Source of the DNA: Cognatundibacterium curvum | Lineage (GTDB): Bacteria > Pseudomonadota > Gammaproteobacteria > Burkholderiales > Burkholderiaceae_D | Reading direction: 5' to 3' | Assembly: GCF_014284235.1 (NCBI RefSeq) | Contig: NZ_JACOGD010000004.1 | Coordinates: 372,001-436,000 of the forward strand | Length of the DNA stretch: 64,000 bases | In this document: one piece after another, positions 33,601-41,798 of the stretch | How the letters are laid out: each line of letters begins with the position of its first letter | Numbering within the stretch: position 1 is the stretch's first letter | Notes under the pieces: model-generated | The model's input: the letters and a program-made list of their open reading frames with translations, nothing else | Databases searched by the model: none | What the model was told of the DNA's origin: nothing | Made by a program: the position numbers and the translations under genes

Positions 33601-33829
33601 CTTGACGACGGATCTGACGGCAAGCAGCCTGCGGGTACGCTGGAATCATCTGCAACAGCCATGGTTAAGCGTGATCCATATCGCTACCAATGGTAAGCGC
33701 ACTGCACTGACGCTGTCAGCCACCGGTGGTGATCAGCGCCTGTCGCTACAACAGTTACCAGCAGGCGGCAGTATACAAATCAGTCTCAGCGATGGGCTCA
33801 ATAGCAGTGTAAGTGTTCTAAAACGCTGA
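30692..33829 (+). CDS. Secreted lipoprotein with FN3/Big domains and M66-like zinc protease
   Basis: A 1045-residue lipoprotein. The signal peptide ends in LTAC near residue 21, followed by a Gly run. Three fibronectin-III domains (about 45-125, 130-215, 225-310), a beta region and a Big2-like domain (about 410-500; AVATVDATTGNVSALNAG) lead to a metzincin-like protease. HEVGHNLSLSH near residue 744 gives three zinc His and the catalytic Glu. The layout recalls M66 (StcE/ToxR-regulated lipoprotein) proteases that cleave glycoproteins. A second ATG three bases on fits AGAGG better. Chromosomal, right after the prophage. Confidence 0.82.
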   Translation: MMKATLQLLTATCVAVTLTACGGGGGSTSETPASSGATAQVPATVGGAAVQASSDTTLTLNWQAVAGASYYEIWRNNTNPQDQAAFQLVSRPNSNSYQDSNLAPGTDYMYRLHACASTGCSKHVELAGKTKPKAVTIATPGVPRAAKIESNQISLEWTAVDGASSYKLERNAQLIANGADIRQVTYLDSGLAAATKYSYRLQACNGNTCSDWSTALSVQTLAEVVTPPKPPVAPAIPAAPSVAVTNSSSLTVSWTAISGANRYVLKRNGVQVGGDALSALSFADAGLEPGTAYSYQLQACIDSLCSDNSPASTASTRARYKITLTTSGFDNSTGNNLSLVVDGYADNGWVRGTETISANGSKTSFIPVLNGEKYGATISAQPASGQSCSATPTGRTSIANSDVTISISCVTPAVLSFAEASKSVVSGVTGTAIQLATAKTLSGAALNSFAIRYNSSNPAVATVDATTGNVSALNAGTTVITASLPADLYTATSASYTLTVTPAVAKTRLASMELAQVLAQRPGSKYQTLVPDRDLLVRAYLYARSADAATPATNVKIGGEQFAMTCPAKLPADDSSNAISYTLNQHCYTTIPGRLIKSGAAMDIVTSDGQSLSANLVVNDANTVRITLVPLIINGQTAQIPTAEVLTSVVKRLMPFANVVVTVHAPWAPAGTFDDSLSGKDQMGQVLSLVNNLRVSEKSSDHYYGMVPWVKWSGTTGIGYVPGLAAIGRDLRSGADATDETMMHEVGHNLSLSHAPCGGPAGPDPYFSTDPLPWPNSDKAQLSEVPLYNQGAGILSSPGVLGSRSPDLMSYCGGKLWFSEYSFNKISGYIRTRANYKAAAANQAAANPAALQNMMMISGELNGGTFIPSPVQFLGSGYTANAEEGDYQLKIVSNDGKTTLHRFTPLQLDHAGSMHVSVVLPAIAGIVSIDVLKQGQLLPKAGMLNTAAAPAKATTALKLSADAAPVTAQALTTDLTASSLRVRWNHLQQPWLSVIHIATNGKRTALTLSATGGDQRLSLQQLPAGGSIQISLSDGLNSSVSVLKR

Positions 33830-33890
33830 AATATCAAAACACTGTTACCTTATTTAAAGTAATTCAAGCAGAAATTAGCGCAGGTAAGTA

Positions 33891-33919
33891 AGGCCGGGAG
33901 CAAGTTCCCGGCCTTTTTT
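33891..33919 (+). terminator. Terminator after lipoprotease gene
   Basis: A perfect 9-bp GC-rich stem AGGCCGGGA/TCCCGGCCT with a six-base loop, followed by a T run. Confidence 0.88.
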
Positions 33920-34090
33920 GTGACCGCCACACAACTCCGCAGCGATGCGCGGCCATTTTTTAGCCCTTAGCACGCCGACATTACCAACATTGCAATATTG
34001 TATGCAGCATTAGCTTTATACTAAAAATGCAAATGATCTCATGACAAAAGTATCCCCATCAGGCAGTGATTACAGTCAGAGGAAAATACC

Positions 34091-37009
34091 GTGCCTAAGT
34101 CCCGCCAAATCTCATTCCAGATTTATCTCTCCTACACCTTATTAGGCTTATTAATTTGCTTTTCTGCTGTGTTCGGTGTGATCTACTTTCAACGCATGGA
34201 ACAAATTATCCTGCTACAGGCAGCTGGCAATTACGATCTGATCGGTCAATTCACTGCAGCCAAGCTGGAGGCCGTTTATAACGATGCGAAGGAACAGGCT
34301 GAATTGCTTGCACAAGCCATGCCTGTCGCAGGCAATACGCTGGAACAGCGGCTACAACACTTACCCTACATGATCAAAGCACTGGAGAATATCAAGACCT
34401 CAAACTCAGTCCAGATCGGTTATGCAAACGGCGAATTTTTCCGCCTGCAGAAAATTCGTTCCGCGCAGGATCGTCAGATCTATAAACTACCAGACGATGC
34501 GGTGTGGCTGGTACAAAACACCATCCTGCAAAACGGCGAGAGGCCTGTGCAAGTGCTGAGTTTCAATGCGCAGCTGGAAAAACTGAACCTGCACATAACC
34601 ACATCGAATGATTACGATCCACGCCAGCGCCCCTGGTATCAGCAGGCACAACTTCAGCCTGAGCATGCGGTAGTCACCGGCCCCTATTACTTCCACTTTG
34701 GCCAAAGTATAGGTATCACCTACTCACAAAAAATACGTAATACCGATGCGGTAGTGGAAATGGCCATCAAACTCACCGACATCCTCGCGATCCTGGAGCA
34801 ACAACAGGTCACGCCGGGTAGCCGGCTGGCTCTGATCGATCAGAAACATCAGGTATTGGCAATGAAAATCGCCAGCCGCGGCAGTTTTATTCCTCAAATT
34901 ATTACTGAGCCGGATGGGAGTAAACGCTTACCAAAACTAGAAGATCAGGATACCCCGGTGCTACATGCGCTGCTGGCCTCGACACCACAGGAAAAGGGAC
35001 ACAGCCAGCTGATACGGGCACTGGATCAGGACTGGTCAGGATTTCAACGTCAGATCGAAGTCCCCGGCGGTGTCCCGTTGACGCTGTTGATAGTGAGTCC
35101 GCACAGTGAATTGCTGGCGCAAGTGCTGGAGTTAAAACAACACAGCCTGTGGATTTTTCTGAGTTTCCTGCTCATCGCCATTGCAGTCACGCTGTTGATG
35201 TCGCGCCGCTTCTCACGACCTTTGCAACAATTGGCCTCTGAAGCAAACCGGATTGCACGTTTTGATTTTGAGGCGCCGCCCAAAATTAGCTCCCACATCA
35301 AGGAAATTGCTGAACTTTCTCATGCCATGGCCGGTATGCGTGCCACTATCAATTCTTTCCTGTCGATCGCAGCTAATCTGAGCTCCGAAACTAATTTCGA
35401 CAACTTACTGGCAAGGGTTTTGAGCGAGTTGTCTGCGGTCTGTCATGCCGATGCCGGCATACTGTATTTGTTTGACAGCGAACAAAAATCCTTCCATAGC
35501 ACGCTGCGTTATCTGCATCAGAATATCGAAACTTGTCCCAAACAAGTGATTGCCTTCACTGAGCAGCATTTGCTGACCAGTACGGGCGATGCTGAAAGCA
35601 GCATGACTATACTCAGCAGAGAGGCGCTGCAACAGGCATTTCCGGCCATTTTTCCGGCCGGCCTGAGCACGGCTGAACAGTTGTATGTACTGACTATCCC
35701 CTTGCATGATAAGAAAAGACAACTGGTTGGCGCGATCGTATTAGTACTTGAGGGTGAAACTATCGACAGTGGCCGTCAAGCCATGGCTGTCGCTATTTCG
35801 GGGACTGCGGCAATCGCAATTGAAAATCAGCGCCTGGTGAGGGAACAAAAAAAATTATTAGAAGCATTTATCCAGTTGCTGGCCATGGCGATCGATGCAA
35901 AAAGCCCTTATACCGGTGGTCATTGCCAACGTGTTCCCGATCTGACCAAACAACTGGCAAAGGCTGCCTGCGATGAGAAGGCCGGTATATTCGCCAGTTT
36001 CCAGATGACAGAAGCTGAGTGGGAAGAGCTGCATATCGCGGCCTGGTTACATGATTGCGGCAAGGTCACCACGCCGGAATACGTGTTCGATAAGGCGACC
36101 AAACTGGAAACTCTGTATGACCGTATACATGAAATCCGTATGCGTTTTGAGGTCTTGAAACGCGATGCAGAAATCGACTACTGGCAAAGACTGCATGCCG
36201 GTGGTGAGCCACACCGGCTGGCAGCTGAGCGCGATCAGTTGCTGGCGACACTGGACGAAGAATTTAGCCTGATTGCCGATTGCAATCTGGGTGCTGAATT
36301 TTTATCTGCCGAAAAAATCGCGCGTATCCATGCCATCGGACAACGCAGCTGGATGCGTACTTTATCCGACCGTATCGGTATCTCTCACAGCGATCTGCAA
36401 CGCAAGCTGGCGTGCGCAGAGCCCAGTCTGCCGGTACAGGAATACCTGCTCGATGATAAACCTGAACATCTGATTGAACGTGAAGCACATGATCAGATCG
36501 CTGCAAATAATCCGCATCAGTTCAAGGTAGAGGTGCCGGAGTATCTTTACAATCGAGGTGAGCTGTATAACCTGTGCGTGGCACGCGGTACCCTGTCAGC
36601 AGAAGAGCGCTATAAAATTAATGAGCACATGATACAAACTATACGCTTGCTGGAACAATTGCCTTTGCCCAGGCATTTGCGCCAGGTACCACATCTTGCA
36701 GGTTCACATCACGAAAAACTCAATGGCACAGGCTATCCGCGTCGCCTCAGTGCTGAGCAAATGGGGGTCAAAGAAAGGATCATGGCAATCGCTGATGTAT
36801 TCGAAGCCTTAACCGCTTCTGACCGTCCCTATAAAACCGGCAAAACCTTATCGGAATCCCTGAACATCATGCGCTTTATGGTCAAAGATCGGCATTTAGA
36901 CGGGGATCTGTTTGCGCTGTTCCTGCGCTCCGGCGTATATCTGGATTACGCCAGACGCTATCTGAAGCCGGAACAGATAGACACGATACAGATCGCAGAC
37001 TATCTGTGA
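34091..37009 (+). CDS. Membrane HD-GYP phosphodiesterase with sensor and GAF domains
   Basis: A 972-residue protein for c-di-GMP turnover. A TM helix (about 10-30), a dCACHE-like periplasmic region (to about 345), a second TM (350-370), HAMP (370-425) and a GAF-like domain (about 445-600) precede an HD-GYP domain. HDCGK is near 653 and HHEKLNGTGYP near 873, with LTASDRPYKTG later, so catalytic residues are intact. The roughly 220-residue gap between the motifs is much longer than usual and indicates an insertion. GTG start after AGAGGAAAATACC. Its end overlaps a convergent LysR gene by 10 bases. Confidence 0.9.
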   Translation: MPKSRQISFQIYLSYTLLGLLICFSAVFGVIYFQRMEQIILLQAAGNYDLIGQFTAAKLEAVYNDAKEQAELLAQAMPVAGNTLEQRLQHLPYMIKALENIKTSNSVQIGYANGEFFRLQKIRSAQDRQIYKLPDDAVWLVQNTILQNGERPVQVLSFNAQLEKLNLHITTSNDYDPRQRPWYQQAQLQPEHAVVTGPYYFHFGQSIGITYSQKIRNTDAVVEMAIKLTDILAILEQQQVTPGSRLALIDQKHQVLAMKIASRGSFIPQIITEPDGSKRLPKLEDQDTPVLHALLASTPQEKGHSQLIRALDQDWSGFQRQIEVPGGVPLTLLIVSPHSELLAQVLELKQHSLWIFLSFLLIAIAVTLLMSRRFSRPLQQLASEANRIARFDFEAPPKISSHIKEIAELSHAMAGMRATINSFLSIAANLSSETNFDNLLARVLSELSAVCHADAGILYLFDSEQKSFHSTLRYLHQNIETCPKQVIAFTEQHLLTSTGDAESSMTILSREALQQAFPAIFPAGLSTAEQLYVLTIPLHDKKRQLVGAIVLVLEGETIDSGRQAMAVAISGTAAIAIENQRLVREQKKLLEAFIQLLAMAIDAKSPYTGGHCQRVPDLTKQLAKAACDEKAGIFASFQMTEAEWEELHIAAWLHDCGKVTTPEYVFDKATKLETLYDRIHEIRMRFEVLKRDAEIDYWQRLHAGGEPHRLAAERDQLLATLDEEFSLIADCNLGAEFLSAEKIARIHAIGQRSWMRTLSDRIGISHSDLQRKLACAEPSLPVQEYLLDDKPEHLIEREAHDQIAANNPHQFKVEVPEYLYNRGELYNLCVARGTLSAEERYKINEHMIQTIRLLEQLPLPRHLRQVPHLAGSHHEKLNGTGYPRRLSAEQMGVKERIMAIADVFEALTASDRPYKTGKTLSESLNIMRFMVKDRHLDGDLFALFLRSGVYLDYARRYLKPEQIDTIQIADYL

Positions 37010-37926
37010 GCGGGAGCAGACGGAACAACAGCCGCTTCAGCCCGCGCACTGGCCTGCAGATAGCTCAGAAATTTCTGTGCCACCGGCGTCAGGCGTTTGC
37101 CTTTGGGATAAACGATGTACCAGTTAGAGTGGATAGGAAAACCGGCCACTGGTAATTCCAGCAAAGACTCATCCACCAGATGTTCGCCCAGCGCATGTTG
37201 CGATAACACCGCGATGCCCATCTCTGCTGCCACCGCCTGTTTGATCGCCTCATTACTACCCAGCTCCAGCCTGACCCTGGCTTGGAAGCCCTGCTCCGCG
37301 AAATAGCGGTCACAGGCCAGCCGCGTGCCTGAACCTTTTTCACGCAAAATAAAACGCTCATCGGCTAAATCGCTGAGCTTCAGGCGTTTTCTGCCTGCCA
37401 GCGGATGACTGACCGCAGCAATCACACGCAGCGGATTCGGTAAAAAAATCTCCTGCTCGATATCCAGATCTTTAGGTGGTATCGACATGATGGTCAGATC
37501 ATCACGGTTATCGCGCAAACGCTGTAGCACGCCATCGCGGTTCTGTACTTCAAGCGCGATATCTATCTCAGGGAATTCGCGGCAAAACGCACCCAGCATG
37601 CGCGGCACAAAGTATTTGGCAGTGCTCACTACCGCCAGCCGCAAACGGCCCTGGGTCAGGCCTTGCATGGCAGCGATTTTCTGAGCAAACACTGACCATT
37701 CCTCAGTCATGGCGCGCGCAGCGATGGCCAGTTCTTCACCAGCCGCAGTGATATACAGTTGCTTGCCTATCACTTCATACAGCGGCAAGCCTACCGCATC
37801 CTGCAAATCACGCATCTGCATAGAAATGGTGGGCTGCGTCACATGCATGCTGTGCGCCACTGCGGTCAGGCTGCGTAATTCCACCAGTGCCAGAAACAGC
37901 TTCAATTGCCGGAAAGTGACATTCAT
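37000..37926 (-). CDS. LysR-family regulator (CbbR-like) beside bicarbonate transporter
   Basis: A 308-residue LysR regulator. The HTH at 1-62 (TFRQLKLFLALVELRSLTAV, VTQPTISMQMRDLQDAVGLP) and the TAKYFVPRMLGAFCREFPEI segment resemble CbbR/CmpR-type regulators. It diverges from a SbtA-type gene, which it probably controls. The 119-base intergenic region has GATAAA/TTTATC and TGATA-N12-TATCA inverted repeats, likely binding sites. Confidence 0.88.
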   Translation of the reverse strand: MNVTFRQLKLFLALVELRSLTAVAHSMHVTQPTISMQMRDLQDAVGLPLYEVIGKQLYITAAGEELAIAARAMTEEWSVFAQKIAAMQGLTQGRLRLAVVSTAKYFVPRMLGAFCREFPEIDIALEVQNRDGVLQRLRDNRDDLTIMSIPPKDLDIEQEIFLPNPLRVIAAVSHPLAGRKRLKLSDLADERFILREKGSGTRLACDRYFAEQGFQARVRLELGSNEAIKQAVAAEMGIAVLSQHALGEHLVDESLLELPVAGFPIHSNWYIVYPKGKRLTPVAQKFLSYLQASARAEAAVVPSAPAHR

Positions 37927-38045
37927 AGATTTTTCCTGATGATAAATGCGATAAAAATTGATTTTACCTGATAGTTTATCTTCCCTATCATGCGCCTCAA
38001 TTCCACTCTGTAACGGCGCCGCAATACCTATGCGCCCCTCCCATC

Positions 38046-39050
38046 ATGAATAGCTTACTTGATCCCGCCATCCTGTTTTTTGTGTTCGGTATTTTCGCCG
38101 GACTGATACGTTCAAATTTGGAGATACCAGCCCAGATTGCGCGTTTTTTATCACTGTATCTGTTGATGGCACTCGGCCTTAAAGGTGGCTTCGCGCTCGC
38201 CCATTCCGGCATGAACTGGGACATCGCACGCAGCCTGGGACTTGCTGTCGCGCTGGCGTTGATCGTCCCCACACTCAGTTATCTGGTGCTGCGTAAGCTG
38301 GTGTCGGGCTTTGATGCAGCGGCGCTGGCAGCCACCTATGGCTCAGTCAGCGCAGTCACTTTTATCACAGCTACCCAATATCTGGAAAAACACGAACTCA
38401 GCTATGGCGGTCATATGTCAGCAGCCATGGCGCTGATGGAATCACCTGCCATCGTATTCGCCGTCTTAATTGCCAACACCTTGCGCCAGGCAGCGCCCGC
38501 TTCCACTGGGAGCGTGCAAGCCGGAGCAGCGCCAGCCAACACTGCGCCTTCCGGCATAGGCAAAATCGTGCATGAATCGCTGACCGATGGCGCACAGTTG
38601 CTATTGATCGGCGCCATGCTGGTCGGCATCCTGAGTGGCGACACCGGCAAAGCCGCGATGCAGCCGTTTTCCGGCGATCTGTTCAAGGGCATGCTGGCTT
38701 TCTTCCTGCTCGACATGGGGCTGAAAACCGCGCGCAGTCTGCCTGAGCTGCGTGACAAGTCACCTTTGCTGCTGGCCTGGGCCGTACTGGCACCGGTCTG
38801 CCATGCAGCACTGGCGCTGGGTCTGGCCTGGCTGTTAAAGATTCCAGCCGGGGATGCAGGACTACTCATGGTGCTGGCCGCCAGTGCCTCCTATATCGCT
38901 GTGCCTGCAGTATTGCGCTACGCCGTGCCTGAGGCTTCTCCCTCACTGTATTTCAGCCTGTCTTTAGGACTGACCTTCCCGATCAATATCCTGTTTGGTA
39001 TTCCGTTTTATCTGCAGACCGCTCAAAGCGTGCTGGGTGGCGCTCACTGA
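38046..39050 (+). CDS. sbtA: Sodium-dependent bicarbonate transporter (SbtA-type)
   Basis: A 334-residue membrane protein with about ten TM segments. Its ends are conserved in the SbtA/DUF897 family: LLDPAILFFVFGIFAGLIRS, LPYLLMALGLKGG-like second helix and SAVTFITATQYLE. It would import bicarbonate with Na+. The central hydrophilic loop near 150-175 is typical. It lies divergent from a CbbR-like LysR gene, which suggests response to inorganic carbon limitation in a heterotroph. Confidence 0.88.
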   Translation: MNSLLDPAILFFVFGIFAGLIRSNLEIPAQIARFLSLYLLMALGLKGGFALAHSGMNWDIARSLGLAVALALIVPTLSYLVLRKLVSGFDAAALAATYGSVSAVTFITATQYLEKHELSYGGHMSAAMALMESPAIVFAVLIANTLRQAAPASTGSVQAGAAPANTAPSGIGKIVHESLTDGAQLLLIGAMLVGILSGDTGKAAMQPFSGDLFKGMLAFFLLDMGLKTARSLPELRDKSPLLLAWAVLAPVCHAALALGLAWLLKIPAGDAGLLMVLAASASYIAVPAVLRYAVPEASPSLYFSLSLGLTFPINILFGIPFYLQTAQSVLGGAH

Positions 39051-39236
39051 GCCGCCTGGCACTAGAAAATAATGCCAGACCAGGACACTAAAATGAGGCA
39101 TAGGAGTCACTCCGAAAGCAAGTTAAAATGCCCGCGTTTGTTCAATATTGACAAGAGTACGGTGCAGAAAATTCACACTCTCAAGCTGGTCGCCCGCAGC
39201 ACTGCGCTGGCAGAACCTGAATCAGGAGAAGATCGT

Positions 39237-40034
39237 TTGACTCGTTTTAGTTTGACTCACTTTATTCCGCAATTGCTGATCGTACCCGGTGCACTGCTGA
39301 TCATCGATGCCATCTATGTCATGTGGCGCGGTGTTTTTCATTTTGGGTCTTTTTTTCCGCTATTTGTAGGATTGATGCTGGTTCTGGCCGGTGGCTACTG
39401 GCAGCGCTTGCGCAACTGGTTTTCCGCCGCTACATGGCGGCGCTGGCTGTGGCGTCTGGGCTGGGGTGCAGCTTTAGCATGGGTGGGCAGCGTTGCGGTG
39501 TTTTTCTGGCATATCCAGCATGGCTATCAAACCGACCTGAACAGCGCAGGAAAGCCGGTCGATACCATACTGATACTGGGCTCAGGGACGCTGCATTGTC
39601 AGGCTTCGCCAACCCTGGCTGCGCGGCTGGACGCGGGCATCGTACAGGCGCAGCGCCTGCCACAAGCGATGATCATGGTGAGTGGTGGTAAAGACTGGCG
39701 GCGTGACTGTACTGAGGCGCAGATCATGAGCGACTATCTGCGTTCACACGGCATACCCGCTGTGCGCATCTGGCAAGAAGAACGCAGTACCAGCACCTAT
39801 GAAAACTTTGTCTTCAGCCGCGCACTGCTGCTGCAATATGGCGTCGAACCAGAACAGGGTTTGCTGATCGTGACCAGCGATTTTCATAGTCTGCGCTCGG
39901 CCAGGATTGCGCAACGCGCCGGCTTTAGTCATACTGCCAGCGCTACGGCAGAAACGCCTTTGTATCTGCGTTATAACGTATGGTTACGCGAGTATTTTTC
40001 TTTTATCAGCGGTTATCTGCTGGGTGAGTATTAA
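39237..40034 (+). CDS. YdcF/SanA-family membrane protein (DUF218)
   Basis: A 265-residue protein with two N-terminal TM segments (LLIVPGALLIIDAIYVMW, FFPLFVGLMLVLAG), a third near 75, and a DUF218 domain: DTILILGSG, SGGKDWRRDCTEAQIM, RSTSTYENFVFS and TSDFHSLRSARIA. The family is linked to envelope integrity. The TTG start at 39237 has GGAG seven or eight bases upstream; an upstream ATG at 39072 would add 55 poorly structured residues without a ribosome site. Hence the shorter form is preferred. Confidence 0.85.
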   Translation: MTRFSLTHFIPQLLIVPGALLIIDAIYVMWRGVFHFGSFFPLFVGLMLVLAGGYWQRLRNWFSAATWRRWLWRLGWGAALAWVGSVAVFFWHIQHGYQTDLNSAGKPVDTILILGSGTLHCQASPTLAARLDAGIVQAQRLPQAMIMVSGGKDWRRDCTEAQIMSDYLRSHGIPAVRIWQEERSTSTYENFVFSRALLLQYGVEPEQGLLIVTSDFHSLRSARIAQRAGFSHTASATAETPLYLRYNVWLREYFSFISGYLLGEY

Positions 40035-40036
40035 TC

Positions 40037-40357
40037 ATGAATAGCATGAATTCAAACAAACTGGATCTGGCGACAGTACAGACTAAATTCAAAGTCATGG
40101 CGCTTGCTACTTTATTTTGCTTCAGCGCCCTAGGTTGCGTAGACCTGATGCAGGCAATCAATAACGCCTCGGTCGCGCATGGCATGGTGGGCATTGCTTT
40201 CATCGCCTTTTCTTTGTGCTCCTGCCGCCGCGTGTTATATGCAGGTACACCGCAGAAAACAGCACCAGCCAGTCAGCTGTGGGGCGCGCTGTATTACAGT
40301 TCCTGCATTATCCTGATCATCGGCGTTGCTTTAAAACGCGGCTGGATACAATTCTGA
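40037..40357 (+). CDS. Small membrane protein, unknown
   Basis: A 106-residue protein with three hydrophobic segments (near 20-38, 45-62 and 85-102). It starts two bases after the YdcF-type stop, so the two are likely co-transcribed. No family is recognised. Confidence 0.7.
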   Translation: MNSMNSNKLDLATVQTKFKVMALATLFCFSALGCVDLMQAINNASVAHGMVGIAFIAFSLCSCRRVLYAGTPQKTAPASQLWGALYYSSCIILIIGVALKRGWIQF

Positions 40358-40416
40358 ACGACGATGCGGTCAACACCAGGCGCTGACTTATAGCGCAGAC
40401 GCTTCAGCGTCGCGCG

Positions 40417-40692
40417 TCAGGCTGAGCGGCGCTGAACCTCGCACTGCTGTTCCGTAATCAGTGCTGGCAGGCTGACTGCAGTACCGCTCAATGAGCGCAA
40501 ACACACGGCCTCTTCAGGCGATTCCTGTTGCAGGATGCCTGGAATCTCACTGCGTCCTATACCCAGATCCTGCAATTCTCTGTCTTCCATACCACGTAAA
40601 TCCAGCGCATCTCGGCCTCGTGCAATGCGCTGCTGATGCAGCCAACTACGGCAAGCTTTAAGCAGCGCAACCATCCCATTTCGATTTGCCAT
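40417..40692 (-). CDS. DUF1127 (YjiS-like) protein
   Basis: A 91-residue protein with the arginine-rich DUF1127 core: RGRDALDLRGMEDRELQDLG, IGRSEIPGIL near 25-53. Such small proteins are linked to phosphate/RNA regulation in some proteobacteria. It diverges from a LysR gene across a clear LysR-type inverted repeat. The C-terminal half is unusual for the family and not conserved-looking. Confidence 0.88.
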   Translation of the reverse strand: MANRNGMVALLKACRSWLHQQRIARGRDALDLRGMEDRELQDLGIGRSEIPGILQQESPEEAVCLRSLSGTAVSLPALITEQQCEVQRRSA

Positions 40693-40756
40693 CTCACACC
40701 TCCTGAAGAATTGACTGCTATCTTGCGACCTCAGATTAAATCAGGGAAGTGACAAA

Positions 40757-40777
40757 TTCTGATCGATATAATCAGAA
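40757..40777. promoter_or_regulatory. LysR-type binding site
   Basis: TTCTGAT-N7-ATCAGAA is a perfect inverted repeat between the divergent DUF1127 and LysR genes, about 40 bases before the LysR start and 65 before the DUF1127 start. Confidence 0.75.
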
Positions 40778-40817
40778 AAACTGATAAGCTGTTTTACTTA
40801 GCTATACAGGAGGCAGC

Positions 40818-41738
40818 ATGCGCGAACTGAGTCTGGATCAGTTAAAAACCCTGATCGCGATCATCGACCTGGGTACCTTCTCGGCTGCTGCACAGGCACT
40901 GCATTTATCGCAACCCACCATCAGTCTGCATATCGCCGAACTGGAACAGCGTTTCGATACGCCTTTATTGGTACGGGGTGGACGGCGAGTGACAGCAACA
41001 GCGGCTGGCCTCACACTAGCTGAGCATGGCAGGAAATTATTACGCGACGCCGACGAAGCCATCGCGGCAGTGGGGCGACAGGTGGCAGGTGTCGAAGGTC
41101 GCGTCAGACTGGGTGCATCCAGCGGTATTCTGGTGTATCAACTGCCGCAAGTGATGGAAACCCTGGGCCGCCAGTTTCCGGATATTGATGTGAATGTCAG
41201 CATCACTGGCTCCGCTGAAACACTGCAAGGGCTGGAACAAGGCACGCTGGATATAGGCATCGTCGCGATGCCACAAAACCCACCCAAAGAAATCAGCATC
41301 CGTCACTGGCGTACTGACCCGATGATGGCGTTTTTACCAGCCGCCTGGCAAGCGCCAAAAATCATCACACCCGACTGGCTGGCGGATAAGCCGCTGATTT
41401 TCAACGAGCCCAGTACCCATATGTACCGGCTGACTATGGAATGGTTTGCAGCCGCTGGTTATGCACCGCGTGCCAAGATAGAGCTGAATTACACGGAAGC
41501 CATGAAGAGTCTGGTCGCGGCTTCCTATGGTGCAGCTATTCTGCCGCTGGATACGCCTGACCCGACGCGGCTGCAACCTATGCTACAGCTGCGTCCTCTA
41601 CGTCCTGCCTTGCCGCGCCATATCGGTATCGCGCACCGGCCGCTGGCTACGCTGGACGGTGCAAGCCGGAATTTTTTAGCGATACTGGAACAATTCCGGC
41701 AAAGCCCGGGTGGCAAAAAGACGCTTCGCACAAAATAA
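40818..41738 (+). CDS. LysR-family regulator
   Basis: A 306-residue LysR regulator: HTH LDQLKTLIAIIDLGTFSAAA...LHLSQPTISLHIAELEQRF at 5-47 in two parts, then a periplasmic-binding-like domain with GEQGTLDIGIVAMP-like QGTLDIGIVAMP. AGGAGG lies before the ATG. Its likely targets are itself and the divergent DUF1127 gene. Ligand unknown. Confidence 0.9.
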   Translation: MRELSLDQLKTLIAIIDLGTFSAAAQALHLSQPTISLHIAELEQRFDTPLLVRGGRRVTATAAGLTLAEHGRKLLRDADEAIAAVGRQVAGVEGRVRLGASSGILVYQLPQVMETLGRQFPDIDVNVSITGSAETLQGLEQGTLDIGIVAMPQNPPKEISIRHWRTDPMMAFLPAAWQAPKIITPDWLADKPLIFNEPSTHMYRLTMEWFAAAGYAPRAKIELNYTEAMKSLVAASYGAAILPLDTPDPTRLQPMLQLRPLRPALPRHIGIAHRPLATLDGASRNFLAILEQFRQSPGGKKTLRTK

Positions 41739-41766
41739 AAAGGGCTGCAATTCGTCAGCAGCCCTT
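41731..41766 (-). terminator. Terminator of lysC (shared with LysR end)
   Basis: Stem AGGGCTGC/GCAGCCCT (41741-41748 with 41758-41765). On the minus strand it is followed by TTTTTATTTTG; on the plus strand the T tract is weak. Confidence 0.8.
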
Positions 41767-41798
41767 GTTATTAGTAATTAACGATAGCGTCTACGCTC

